Below are positions 51,912 through 63,415 of a DNA stretch of 64,000 nt, one piece after another. Origin of the DNA: Anolis sagrei (taxonomy: Eukaryota > Chordata > Lepidosauria > Squamata > Anolidae); assembly GCF_037176765.1 (NCBI RefSeq), contig NC_090023.1, positions 144,528,866 through 144,592,865 on the forward strand, given 5' to 3'. Positions within the stretch are counted from its first letter, which is position 1. Every line of letters begins with the position of its first letter. The notes beneath the pieces are model-generated. The model had not been told where the DNA came from. It searched no databases and saw only the letters and a list, made by a program, of their open reading frames with translations. The position numbers and the translations under genes were made by a program.

Positions 51912-53503
51912 TATAATTTATTTATTAATTATTTATTTCACATACACAAGGGGACTCAGGGTGGACTTACAGAAGGCAGCGATTTGATGCCAACACATAT
52001 AAACAAATACAATTAAAACCATACAATTAAACATTATTAAAACATCAGTTAAAATCACGTAATCCAGATCTTAGTCCAAGGCCTATCCAATTGTCAATTC
52101 CATTAGTCCATTATCCTTATTGCACTATTTAGTGGTTGAATGTGTGGTCCCACAGCTATGTCTTAAGCTTCTTTGTGAAACATAGGAGGGAGGGAACTGA
52201 CCTGATTTCATTGGGGAGGGAGTTCCACAGATGAGGTGCCACCACTGAGAAGGTCCTGTCTCTCGTCCCCACCAATCATTCTTGCAAAGGTGGTGGGATC
52301 AAAAGCGGGGCCTTCCCAGATGATCTTAACTTCCGAGGTGGGTCATAGAGGAAGACACGTTCAGACAGCAAAGCTGGGCAGGAATTGTTTAGGCTTTATA
52401 GGCTAAAGCCAGCACTTTGAATTGTGCTCGGTAGCAAACTGGCAGCTGGCGTAATAGGAGGGTTGTGTATGCTGCTCCAGTGAGCAATCTGGCTGCCACC
52501 TGTTGGACCATTTGAAGCTTCCAAACAGTCTTCAAATGCGACCCCACATAAAGCCTGTTATTTATTATTTATTTATTTAGAGCTTTTATAACCCGGTCTT
52601 CTCGACCTCCGAAGAGGGACTCAGGCCGGCTAACAGCAGAAAATTCATACACACATAGAATAAACATAATAGCATCATAATACATTAATACAAAAACACT
52701 AAAATACAGATCATACAATTACAAAAGCCAGGTCGTCAGAGCAAAATCACAAATTCATCACCATCTGCCAGTGTGGTCAGTCGTTATTGACTCAATCATC
52801 ATTCTGCAAATGCTATATTCCAAAGCCAAGATTTTACCAGCTTTCTGAAAGTCAGGAGGGAAGGGGCAGATCTAATCTCCAGCGGGAGAGAGTTCCAGAG
52901 CCGAGGGGCCACCACCGAGAAGGCCCTGTCCCTTGCGAAGGGGGTGGGACCGAGAGCAGGGCCCCTCCAGGAGATCTTAACAACCTTCATGGTTCATAGG
53001 AGAGAATCCGTTCGGACAGGTAAACTGGGCCGGAGTCGTTTAGGGATTTATAGGTCAGCACCAGCACTTTGAATTGTGCTCAGAAGCCAATTGGAGCTGA
53101 CGCAGCATAGGAGTAGTATGCTCCCTGTACCCGCTCCTGTTAGTAATCTGGCTGCCGCTCGTTGTACTAGTTGAAGCTTCCAGGCAGTCTTCAGAGGCGT
53201 TGCAGTAATCTATATGGGATGTAACCAGAGCGTGGACCACCGTGGCCAAGTCAGACTTCCCAAGGTACAGGCGCAGCTGGCGCACAAGTTTTAATTGTGC
53301 AAAAGCTCCCCTGACCACTGCTGAGACCTGGGGTTCCAGGCTCAGCGATGAGTCCAGGATCACTCCCAAGCAGTGAACCTGTGCCTTCAGGGGGAGTGTA
53401 ACCCCGACAAGCACAGGCGGTAACCCTATGCCCTGTTGCAGTAATCTATTCGGGATGTAGCAAGAGCATGGACAGCCATGGCCAAGTCTGACTTCCCAAG
53501 GTA
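51912..53503 (-). mobile_element. CR1/L2 LINE interrupted by a second CR1
   Basis: The outer element has its tail at 51912 and runs to 52559, then resumes at 53438-53503 (gcagtaatctattcgggatg, then ccatggccaagtctgacttc). Words such as gggagttccacagatgagg and ttgtgctcggtagcaaactg are the complement of ORF2 end and 3' UTR. Confidence 0.88.
52560..53431 (-). mobile_element. CR1/L2 LINE nested in the previous one
   Basis: The minus frame gives DRAFSVVAPRLWNSLPLEIR, TFRKLVKSWLWNIAFAE, and LRLYLGKSDLATVVHALVTS upstream. The six-base duplication cctgtt lies at 52554-52559 and 53432-53437. The tail at 52560 reads (TTTA). Confidence 0.9.
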
Positions 53504-55175
53504 CAGTAATTTAGCACAATGAGGGAAATGTCTGTATATGATTTCGAACCATGGCTGGTGTTATTAAAGAACTGGGAGTCAGAAACCCTTGCTGAACTAC
53601 TACAAACCAGTAGACCCTGAACTCCTTCTTTCTTGCCGAAATCTGTTCAAAAGGCTCTGAAAATCTTCCTGAACCTAAAACAGGGACAGCAGAAATGGTC
53701 AAAAGAAACCACCTCTAAACATTTGACCCCAAGTATCTACAAGCCAAAATGTCAAATGCAGCAGCTTTAGCAGTTTAGGGTAATACGACATGACATGCAG
53801 AAGAGAAGAATAATTACCTATTAATGAAGATGCCCAAAGCAAAAATGATTGATATTTTTGGTATAAGCTGCTGCTAAGTCACATATAATATACAGTGGCC
53901 ATTCTGTCTTTGAAAAGTCAATAGGATTTAGAAGGAATATGCTGAGGTAGGAAAGAAGTTACAATAGGATTAATGCATTTAGTTAATTGTTAATAAGCTG
54001 CAGAAGTCAAATTAAATTGCAATTATGTTGGGAAGGGAGATATTTAACAATTGTTTATGTTAAATTGATATTTATGTTTAAATCAAATCATACACTTACC
54101 ATAATGAAGCCAGAAAATGCCACCTTATTGATTTATTACTAATGCCCACTTGGGCCCCAGGAAAACAACAACTACAACTACAACTACAACAGTTCTATTT
54201 TTTTTTTTTTTGCTAGTTATTGAGAAAATTAACAGCAGCAGTGTTGGAAGAGCTTTGGATACAAAGTTCCCTATCCACCATCTAAGTTATCTTTACTACC
54301 TGTTGGTTTTAAAAAAAATAATAACCTTGGAATTAATTAAACCATCATAAAAATGTATAGGCACTTTAGTATAATGTGTTTCTTAATTAATTAGTAACAT
54401 AATCACTTGCTCCGGCAACTACATTAATTCTCAAATTCTGACTTAAATCATTTCTGTTAAAAATAAATTTAATTAGGTTGTCTCTTTTCATTAGACAATG
54501 TCCAACTTCATTTGTGACTTAACTGTTCTCTACTAGTTATTTGCCATCTCTGGGAATGTGGATCACTATCTGGCTCTTTTGTTTGAAGACTGGTTTAGTA
54601 CACTAGAGATGGCATTGAACAGAGGAAAAGAAGTCTTGTTTAGTTTGAAATACTTGTTTTCTGTTGTTAGGATTAGGCAAAAGTTATCATCAAGACTGGA
54701 ATATGCATAAGCAGATCAATGTTAAGGGGCTAATCCTTTTATAACATCTATGAAAGAATCAATCCGATTTTACAAAAAAGCCTGCAGAACAATGGCAAGA
54801 TACTGCTGATAAGCAATTAATGTCTGTAAGTTTACAAAGACACACATCACAATTCAAAGTAGAGAAAGAAAGATCAATGTAAAAAAATCAAAGCCAGCTC
54901 ATCACATACTTTAATGAAGCTTGTGCCCTTTCACTACAGACTTTATTTGCTGAGTGGCATTCAACCATTTGACTATTTTAACTAAGATTGATAGAGGCTA
55001 TGGTGAAATCTTTATGGTATCTACTGACAACATGGTAGCATCCTCGAAATTTAGTATCTGAAGGGAGGCACCACATTCCATTTGTCAAATTTTCAACAAG
55101 TCAAACATTGACATGAACAGTCACTCTCTCTTACAGGATTATTGCGAGGATAAAATGCAGATAAATAGCACTGTA
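53504..55175. other. Repeat-poor island
   Basis: About 1.7 kb without recognised repeats except short ACA/T tracts at 54163-54211. It is rich in TAATTA words at 54330-54480. It could hold conserved regulatory sequence; no exon was found. Confidence 0.35.
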
Positions 55176-55188
55176 TATATCATCTGAG

Positions 55189-55515
55189 GGAGCCCCTGGT
55201 GGCGCAGTGGGTTAAAGCACTGAGCTGCTGAGCTTGTTGATCGAAAGGTCGCAGGTTCGATTCCGGGGAGCGGTGTGAGCTTCCGCTGTCAGCCCTAGCT
55301 TCTGCCAACCTAGCAGTTCGAAAGCTAATGTGAGTAGATCAATAGGTACTGCTCCAGCGGGAAGGTAACGGCGCTCCATGCAGTCATGCCGGCCACATGA
55401 CCTTGGAGGTGTCTACGCACAATGCTGGCTCTTCGGCTTAGAAATGGAGATGAGCACCACACCCCAGAGTCAGACATGACTGGACTTAATGTCAGGGGAC
55501 TACCTTTACCTTACC
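55189..55515 (+). mobile_element. Sauria-type SINE, complete
   Basis: Head ggagcccctggtggcgcag, B box ggtcgcaggttcgattcc, body ctaacctagcagttcg-type block, and tail cttaatgtcaggggactacc. A perfect 13 bp duplication tatatcatctgag lies at 55176-55188 and 55516-55528. Confidence 0.96.
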
Positions 55516-55659
55516 TATATCATCTGAGCTTGTTGGAGAAAACATAAAATGTGCATATAAGGGAGATTAAGATTTTTGGGGTCTGGTGTTGCTGATTGTG
55601 CCAACTATATTTATCTCCAAGGAAGGCATTTTTGGTGATAAACCAGTCCCAGGCATCTG

Positions 55660-55740
55660 GGTTCCGACACTGAGTCCCCTCGGGGAGATAGCGTGATATA
55701 TAAATAAAGTTTTGTTGTTGTTGTTGATCTCACTGCGGGA
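55660..55740 (+). mobile_element. CR1/L2 3' tail
   Basis: cactgagtcccctcgggga, gatagcgtgatatataaata, then a (TTG)n tail. Confidence 0.65.
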
Positions 55741-55850
55741 GAATATGGGGATCAAGAATAGGGCTCCACAGCCACCTACAAACCCACCGCCAAGACACCA
55801 GATTCGGGGGACCATCATCCTCAGGCTATGAAGGCTTTCCTAAGTAAGTA
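55741..55850 (+). mobile_element. 3' end of the YADD/zinc-knuckle LINE family
   Basis: tctcactgcgggagaatat, then acccaccgccaagacacca and ttcctaagtaagtaag match the last 120 bases of the element at 31740-32750. Confidence 0.65.
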
Positions 55851-55859
55851 AGCTCTCAA

Positions 55860-57050
55860 CTGGCCTTAAAGCTCCCTGTAAGTTTCTGGCTGTTGCAGAT
55901 GCATCAGCTAATATCAGAATTGGATCCTTGCACAATTATTAAGAAGAAGGGAGATGTTCCATCCCCTCCTCGCTGATCTCATGCTCCTCCTATTACGATC
56001 TTAACAGACACAACAGGCTACAGACAATGACTAGACACTCCTAGGGAGCTCTATGGTGGTGGTGGTGCTGGTGATGGTGGTGGTAGGACTAAAAAAAGAG
56101 GACAGACAAGCAAGGGAATGGGCTGGATAATCTGGACACATTGCTCCAGATTCAGCATTTAAGTGCTCAACCCAGGGTAGCTCCAGAGTACAAAACCCGT
56201 GAAATCAACCTGCCCCTTGTAGACACTGCCTTATTTAGCTTTACAGTCGCTTTTAATTTTCTTCACATATTCATTATTTTTAAAATTGCGCTGAATGATA
56301 CAAGGAGATAAGAACATCTGGGAAATATCCTAATGAAAGCCAAAACATTTTGTGTATATAAAAAGAATATTTAGCGCTCTCTAAGGCTTAATAATCATGT
56401 TAAGAACATCTCTGAAGTCAGCAACCTGAAGATACTCAAGATCCCCTGAGGCCATCAGCGATTAAGTAAAATGTTGAGAGGGAAAAGTTCAGCAAATGTA
56501 GCATAATTACAAATATATTAATATGAAAAGGATGCCGTTTTCAAGCAGACAGCTTGAAGCAGTGCAATGCAGTGCCATGCTTGCTTAATAAATGTGGTCC
56601 CTTTTATTCATTGGAGACAAATCCCAGTGAAATGTGCATAGGATTACAGGCCAGAAATATTAGATAATGTAATAAATCTGCTTTGCTTAATGGAATAAAA
56701 TACAATAGTTTAATGTAGGCTCAGAATGGTATCTCCTAAATTTACTTCCACCTTCAAAGGTGAGTGCCATTGCTAAAAGTGAAACTTAGTACCATGTAGA
56801 TAAATTAATCTTCCCAGCCTTAATTAGGATGAACACATTTAACAGGCAGCAACCTACAACAGCTTGCCAAACCTTACACTAGTCATCTCCATACCAATGA
56901 AGCATGACCAGGTTTATTATGTCTTTTTGTAGCCTTGCAACCATCATTTTATTTTATAACACTCCTTTCTTCAGTCACTAGACATATAGGGCTTACAAAA
57001 TGAGAAAGCAGCTAAAACTCAGTCAAAACATTGGAGAACAATGAAAAACA
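55860..57050. other. Repeat-poor island
   Basis: No repeat family recognised apart from a short TGG run near 56053. It could be conserved non-coding sequence; no exon was found. Confidence 0.35.
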
Positions 57051-57056
57051 AATGTA

Positions 57057-57492
57057 AGTAAGGTAAAGGTTTCCCCTGACATTAAGTCTAGTCATGTCCG
57101 ACTCTGAGGGGTGGTGCTCATATCCATTTCTAGGCAGAAATGTCTGTAGACACCTCCAAGGTCATGTGGCCGGCATGACTGCATGGAGCTGTTACCTTTC
57201 TGCAGAAGTGATACCTATTGATCTACTCACATTTGCATGTTGACTAGGTTTGAACAGCTGGTATGGGCACCATGGGGTGCCGTTTTGTTAGCCGTCCTGA
57301 GTCCCTCTGCGGAGGTTGAGATAGGACGGGATATAAAAGCCCGAAATAAATAACGAATAACTAAATAAATAGGTTGGCAGAAGCTGGGGCTAACAGTGGG
57401 AGCTCGCCCTGCTCCCTAAATTCAAACCGCCAACCTTTCAGTCGTCAAGTTCAGTAGTTCAGTGGTTTAACCTGCTGCGCCACCAGGGGGGC
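57057..57492 (-). mobile_element. Sauria-type SINE with a CR1 tail inside
   Basis: The complement carries the complete family order, head ccctggtggcgcagcaggt to tail ttaatgtcaggggaaac. It is interrupted at 57251-57369. Confidence 0.9.
57251..57369 (+). mobile_element. CR1/L2 3' tail nested in the SINE
   Basis: ttagccgtcctgagtccct, ctgcggaggttgagatagg, then taaataacgaataactaaat. The six-base duplication taggtt lies at 57245-57250 and 57370-57375. It is only 119 bp, so severely 5' truncated. Confidence 0.88.
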
Positions 57493-57500
57493 CTAAAATA

Positions 57501-57580
57501 AATATATTAGGATATTAAACCGAAGTGCTAGATTAAAAAACCAATATATTACGATATTAAACCCAAGTACTAGGTTAAAA
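57501..57580 (+). repeat. Two 38 bp units, 42 bp period
   Basis: aatatattaggatattaaac with aagtgctagattaaaa, and aatatattacgatattaaac with aagtactaggttaaaa. The units differ at four positions. Confidence 0.85.
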
Positions 57581-57679
57581 CAGTGTAGCATCTCAAAACA
57601 TAACAAGGTGAATGAGACCAAAAAGAAGCTTTTCCCCAAAGATCTCAAAATGTAGCCACTGTCACATTGGAAGATACAA

Positions 57680-57967
57680 TGGGCCCTTCCACACAGCCAT
57701 ATAACTCTGAATATCAAGACAGAAAATCTCACAATATCTGCTTTGAACAGGGAAGGGGGACTTCCGCACAGCCCTATATCCCAGGATATCAAGGTAGAAC
57801 ATCCCACATTATCTGAGTGTGGACTCAGATAGCCCAGTTCAAAGCAGATATTATGGGATTTTCTGCCTTGATATTCTGGGATATAGGACTGTGTGGAAGG
57901 GCCCGGGGTTATCTGAGTCCACACTGCCATATATTCCAGTTCAAAGCGGATAGTGTGGAAGGGCCCA
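57680..57967. mobile_element. Palindromic MITE copies, gcccttccacacag family
   Basis: gggcccttccacacagcca at 57681, a second left end at about 57761 and right ends near 57902 and 57965. At least one copy is inserted in another. Confidence 0.7.
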
Positions 57968-57999
57968 AAGAAGGCAGATATATAACATTTGGCCTGCAG

Positions 58000-58060
58000 C
58001 AATATGGGTTGAGTATCCCTTATCCAAAATGCTGTATGAGAGGTATTTAGTCCACAACAG
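58000..58060. mobile_element. Tigger-like MITE end
   Basis: gggttgagtatcccttatcc, then aaaatgctgtatgag is a common Tigger-group terminus. Confidence 0.45.
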
Positions 58061-58381
58061 GAGTGGATATATTTGTAACCAGCTGAAAAAGTGATTCCCT
58101 AAAAGAGATGTGAGGCAGCTACGGGATTCTTTGTTCTTTGATAAATATTTGTACAGAAATGACAAGAATTGTGAAAAATGTGCAAGCACAGCACAGAAAA
58201 TGGTTTGTTTCACATATGCCCAGGCTGGCTTTCTCACTTGAATACAGCATTGCCACATTGTGGGACATTGGAATTAATTTAAATATGTGCAAATTATAAA
58301 ATGCCCATTTGTCTAATAATGTGATTAAAATCTGCTTAAGGATAATTTAAAACCTTCTCTTTTTGCCATTCTGTTTTACAG

Positions 58382-58506
58382 ATAGAAAAGCTTAGCACTG
58401 CTTGTAAACTCAGCAGAGGAAAAAAAAAGCCTAAATCAAAAATTGAGGATTACAACAGTTTTGATATCCATCAAATAGACAGAAATGAAAGATATCCTGA
58501 AATAAG
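58382..58506 (+). other. Exon-like open stretch, unrecognised
   Basis: A 125 nt segment is bounded by a good acceptor (ctgttttacag) and a donor-like gtacgg. It is open in one frame only, beginning IEKLSTACKLSRGKKK, lysine-rich, then IEDYNSFDIHQIDRNE. The frame stays open past the donor to a TGA near 58615. I do not recognise the protein. It does not match CCDC122 or ENOX1, the expected next gene on this side. It could be a lineage-specific exon or a chance ORF; 41 codons open by chance is not rare. Confidence 0.2.
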
Positions 58507-58721
58507 GTACGGTGGTAAAACAGCGTTGCATAAAATAAGGCCACATTTTAAAGGAAAGCATGTGTATTTTGAAAGAATTAGAACAAGGTTGGGGGAAATT
58601 TTGCATTGGCACTGAGTCGATTTTGTTCTCAATCATGCAAGTAGATAATAGTGCAGTGTATCCATCAGAAGAACAATATCAATCAATCAGTCATGTAAAA
58701 GATCAATTGTTGTAATGAAAT

Positions 58722-59475
58722 AATAAATAAATAAATAAATAAATAAACAAACAAACTTTATTTGTTACCCCGCCGCCATCTCCCCAATGGGGACTCTGAG
58801 CGGCTTACATGAAGTCAAGCCCAAATTTATTTACATTTATTTACAGTATTTTTATACCGCTTTTCTCACCCCTAGGGGGACTCAAATGACAATTACAATA
58901 AAGAAAAATCAAAAACACAAACTGAAAATGCGAACAACAAACAATAACATCATAGTTACATAAAACACATATACATAGCAATATAAAAATAAAGAATATG
59001 CACAGGCACAATAATAATGGGCAGGCAACATGTAGTAATTAAAAGGACAAACTGATTAAAACTAATTAAAAAGTCAGGCGAGATAAAAGAGGGAAGCAGG
59101 TAATTTACGGAGGAGGGCTCATTTTACCTGGAGTTGTGGAAGCAAGCTTCCCCATGAGGGGGGACGTATACTCCAATGACAGAACTTTAAGGCAGAGCAA
59201 ACATGTGGGATTATATACCTACTCATCAAAGGCGCAGCGGAAGAGCCAGGTTTTAAGGTTCTTTTTGAAGATTTCAAGGGAAGGGGCTTTCCTAATTTCT
59301 CCAGGCAGTAAGTTCCAGAGTCGGGGAGCCACAGCGGAAAAGGCTCTCTCCCTTGTACTCACTAGGCGAGCTTGAGAGACTGGCAGGGGTGAGTGAAGGG
59401 CCTTCCCGGAAGACCAGAGGTCCCAAGATGGTTCATGGCGGGAGAATAAGCAAAAGTAATGATTCTGAAACATCC
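58722..59475 (-). mobile_element. CR1/L2 LINE, ORF2 end and 3' UTR (two tails)
   Basis: The minus frame reads ARLVSTRERAFSAVAPRLWN, LLPGEIRKAPSLEIFKKN, LKTWLFRCAFDE. Two successive tails are visible, tttatttgttaccccgccgc at about 58758 and tttttataccgcttttctca at about 58850, so a second short copy was probably inserted at the 3' end. Confidence 0.82.
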
Positions 59476-60195
59476 ACCACTGTGATGATATTGAGAAAGT
59501 TCTTTAATAGGCCAACAAATATGCATGTGGGAAGGCTGTGGACCAATGGGAACCAAAGCTGTTCTATTATGATGTTCCTACAAACAGGTTCCAAATTAAT
59601 ACAATTAATTTTATTGTATACCACCCAGAGATCTGATCATGTAGGGTATAATATAAATATTTTAATAAATAATAATATTTTACCAAAGAAAATAATAGAT
59701 TCTTTCATAGTTGTTGGGAAAATATTATCTCCTATGCCAATTAGGAGTCTTTTCAAACTGAAGCGTGCAATCCTGGGATGTGTAGTTTGAAGAGGAACTA
59801 GACCTCTCTGGCAGAGAATTTGAAATGTCAGATAAAATGATAAACCCCAGGATTCCATAACATGGCAGATGAAGTGATAACAAAGTAATATAACTTTGTA
59901 GCATGAAAGGTGCCTTTTCATAAGAAAGCAAATGTTTTTAAGGAGTTATAATTCCCCTCTTTTTCACTAGTGAAGTAATAAAATTAATACAAATGAAAAA
60001 CCACTTTAAAGATTTATCTTGAAGATCTGGAGGGGATGGGTCAAAGCACTAGTCTAGGATCCGTTTCTCAATCTGTTTCATCCTTACTCTTATTTGCATT
60101 TGCAAAAAGCATTATAAGAATTTTTAAAAAGGCAAAAACATAGAGTGTACATAGTAAAATATGTATTCTGTAAAAGTCTCCAGACAATTCTGAAT
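59476..60195. other. Intergenic, AT-rich, no feature recognised
   Basis: Only short ORFs. Confidence 0.4.
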
Positions 60196-60199
60196 ATAA

Positions 60200-61036
60200 G
60201 GTAAAAGTAAAGGTTTTCCCCTTGACATTAAAGCTTGTTGTGTCCAACTCTGGGGTGGTGGTACTCATCTCCATTTCTCAGCTGAAGAGCCAGCATTGTC
60301 CGTAGACGCCTCCAAGGTCATGTGGCTGGCATGACTGCATGGAGTGCCGTTACCTTCCTGTCAAGGCGGTACTTATTGATCTACTAACATTTTGTATCAG
60401 GGCCATAGCCAGAAAAAAATTTCGGGGAGGGTTGAAAATTTCGGCGGGGGGGGGGGGGATTAAAATTTCGGGGAGGGTTGAAAATTTCGGGGGGGGGGGG
60501 GTTTGAAAATTTCAGAGGGGGGGTTGAAACCTGCCTCCTAGCTCACGCTGAAGCAAAGAGCACAGCAGGTCGGCAGAGCAACCTTCAATAGCCTGCAGCT
60601 CCGCCCCTGTCAACCACCTCCACCAAGTCTGGCCTCCTTAATGAGAGCATTCAACACACCCACCCCCAACTTGGTTGCTTCACTACATCGGCTATTGCTG
60701 CAAGTAATGACAGTGTGAATAAATTGTCAATATTTGCTTGAGATATTGCTTACAGTTCTGGAGGGACTCTTAATTTTTTGCATCTCATAGACTTAGCATG
60801 GGGATTTGGTTAATCAGTTAAAATTCATGAGTAAACCAGGTTTTTTAAAAAAAAATCTGAAACATTTCGGGGGGGGGGTTTGAACCCCTAAAACCACCCC
60901 CTCGCTGTAGGCCTGTTTTGTATGTTTTCAAACTGCTAGGTTGGCATAAGCTGGGCCTATCAGCGGGTGGTAACCCCGCTCCCCGGATTTGAACTGCCGA
61001 CCTTTCGGTTTAACCCACTGCATCACTGGGGAACCC
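60200..61036 (-). mobile_element. Sauria-type SINE interrupted by a G-rich element
   Basis: Tail part 60200-60397 and head part 60916-61036 in family order on the complement. The interruption has a perfect 8 bp duplication. Confidence 0.92.
60398..60915. mobile_element. Non-autonomous hAT-like element with G-tract repeats
   Basis: 518 bp between perfect 8 bp duplications ttttgtat (60390-60397, 60916-60923). The ends cagggccatagccag and, on the complement, caggcctacagcgag are imperfectly inverted. The left arm holds four copies of a gttgaaaatttcgg word separated by runs of up to 14 G. It has no ORF. Confidence 0.85.
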
Positions 61037-61039
61037 ACA

Positions 61040-61800
61040 ATTCTAAATATATGACATATGACTTCTGAATTGCTCTTAGTAAAAAAAAATCCAAATGTGT
61101 GCATTTTCCAAAACATGATTTAGGAAAATAAACAAACGAAGAGATGACCAAGATCTATACTAAACTGAGGAAGACAATCAATTTAAGGCTATTGTTTCTA
61201 AAATGTACAAGTTGCTTGTTGGTTATTCCTATAGGTCTATTGAGTCTTGATATAAAATTTATATGAGAAGCCTATTGGAGGCAGATAATAGAGATGAAAC
61301 AGAACATGCCGTGATCCATGTCTCCCCTCAAATCCAACGTGGAAAGGCATATTGGAAACTATACTGGTGACATTAAACACTCGTTAATCTCGTGTGCACG
61401 AACAGGAATTTATTACCAGCCTATTCAAAAGGTTGCAGATAGAGTGGGATAATGATACACACATGGCTTGTTTGCCAAAAGATTAGAAGGTTTGAGTGTG
61501 AAGTGAATGACTTTTTGTGTAAATGCCCATCATACAGGCTATGAGCTAATACGGGTTAAAATCTGAAAAATATAAGTATCCGGAAATGTCAATAATAGGT
61601 TCATAAGGTATATAAGAAACAGCTTAGTTTCAGGCAGATCACCAATCCAATTATAAACAAAAATGTGATAAGATAAAAACAGTGTGGCCTGACTGATAAT
61701 GAACAAAAAGTAGGTACCACATAGAGAGCAACAGCTGGTACAATCTGATGGAAGTGTTTGTGCTTTTTCCAATTGTCAAATTGGAGGAGAGCACTGTTTA
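61040..61800. other. Intergenic, no feature recognised
   Basis: No supported coding sequence. The right end may contain U3-like sequence of the LTR fossil that follows. Confidence 0.35.
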
Positions 61801-61808
61801 TCTAAGCA

Positions 61809-61893
61809 GAAAACAATAAGGATCTATTGTTTGGATTGGACCAGGTATATCAATTGATGGGCTAGGAGAAATATAAAACAAGGCTGGAGGAGA
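61809..61893 (+). mobile_element. LTR fossil, partial copy, plus orientation
   Basis: The piece includes a tataaaac promoter-like box and is about 80 percent alike, by eye, to the complement of the LTR at 63416-63780. A CR1 follows it directly. A further short piece of the same orientation lies at 63393-63420. It is non-coding and old. Confidence 0.6.
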
Positions 61894-63392
61894 TTTATTT
61901 ATTTATTTATTTGCCATATTTATACCCTGCCCTTCTCACCCCGAAAGGGACTCAGAGCAGCTCACATATAAGGCACAGTTCGATAACACACAAACATATA
62001 TCTGACAATAAACATATAGATTAAAATCAACTGATAAAAACATCTCAAACGCTAAAAACAATTATTGAATTCATGTAATCCAATATCATAGTCCGAGGCT
62101 GTTCCAATTGTCATTGCACCATTCCGCGTTCACTTATTGCACTGAGAGATTATTATCTGAAAGCTTGGCCCCACATCCACATTTTAAATCTTTTTCTTAT
62201 GGTCAGGAGGGAGGGGGCTGATCTGATTTCACTAGGGAGGGAGTTCCATAGCCAAGGGGCCACCACTGAGAAGGCCCTGTCTCTCGTCCCCACCAACTGC
62301 ACCTGCAAAGGAGGTGGGACTGAGAGCAGGGCCTCCCCAGAAGATCTTAACCTCTGAGATGGTTAATAGAGGAGATATGTTCAGATAGGTAAGCTGGGCC
62401 TGAACCATTTAGGGCTTTACAGGCTAAAGCCAGAACATTGAATTGCTTTTGGTAGCAGACTGGCAGTCAGTGGAGTGGACGTAACAGGCAGGTTTTATGT
62501 GCTCCCTGTACGTTGCTCCGGTGAGTAATCTGGCTGCCGCCCATTGGACTACTTGAAACTTCCAACCAATCTTCAAAGGCAACCCCACTTAGAGTACATT
62601 ACAGTAATCTATTTAGGATGTAACAAGAGTGTGGACTGTGGCCAAGTCTGACTTCCCAAGGTACGGGCACAACTGACACACAAGTTTTAACTGTGCAAAA
62701 GCTCCCCTGGCCACCGCCGAGACCTGGGGTTCCAAGCTCAGTGATGAATCCAGGAGAACTCCCAAGCTGTGAAACTGAGTCTTCAGGGGTAGTATAACCC
62801 CATCCAGCATAGGCTGTAACCCTATACCCTGTTCGGCCTTCCGACTGACCAGCCTGTCTGGATTCAATTTCACTTTGTTTTCCCTCATCTAGATTGCCAC
62901 AGCTGCCAAACACCGATTCAGGACCTGAACAGCCTCCTTAGCAGCAGGTGGAAAAAAGTAGTAGAGTTGTATGTCATCTGTGTACTGATGTCACTGAACT
63001 CCAAAAATCTGGATGATATCTCCCAGCGACTTCATGTAGATGTTAAACAACATGGGGGGACAATATTGAGCCCTGCGGGACCCCGCAGAAAAAAGGCTGT
63101 GCGGCCGAGCAGGTGTCCCTCAGCAACACCTTCTGAGAACGACGCTCCAGGAAGGACCAGAGTCACTGTAAAACAGTGCCCCCAAACCCCATTCCCATGA
63201 GGTGTCTCAGAAAGATAACACGGTCTACGGTATCAAAGGCCGCTGAGAGGTCTAAGAGAACCAGAATGGACACACTCCCCATGTCAAGTTTCCTACATAG
63301 ATAATCCACTAAGGAGACCAAGGCCGTTTCAGTTCTATGACCTGGTCCGAAACCAGACTGTGACAGTTCCTGATGGAATTCAAACTGTTCAC
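61894..63392 (-). mobile_element. CR1/L2 LINE, RT core to 3' end
   Basis: Minus frames: QSGFGPGHRTETALVSLVDY, then GSVSILVLLDLSAAFDTVDR (RT motif with AAFDTVD), GMGFGGTVLQ, later LVCQLCPYLGKSDLATV. The complement of gggagggagttccatagcca marks the ORF2 end. The tail is at 61894 (TTTA)n. It is 5' truncated in the RT and has several frame breaks. Confidence 0.9.
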
Positions 63393-63415
63393 CAGTCTCC
63401 AAAATTGAAGGACCT

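Noticed and set aside
55189-55260. tRNA gene at the SINE head
   Set aside because: A and B boxes are present, but the sequence is the head of a SINE with a long body and target duplications.
57493-58002. Minus-strand 169 aa ORF
   Set aside because: It runs through several MITE copies and 3' repeat sequence; repeat-derived.
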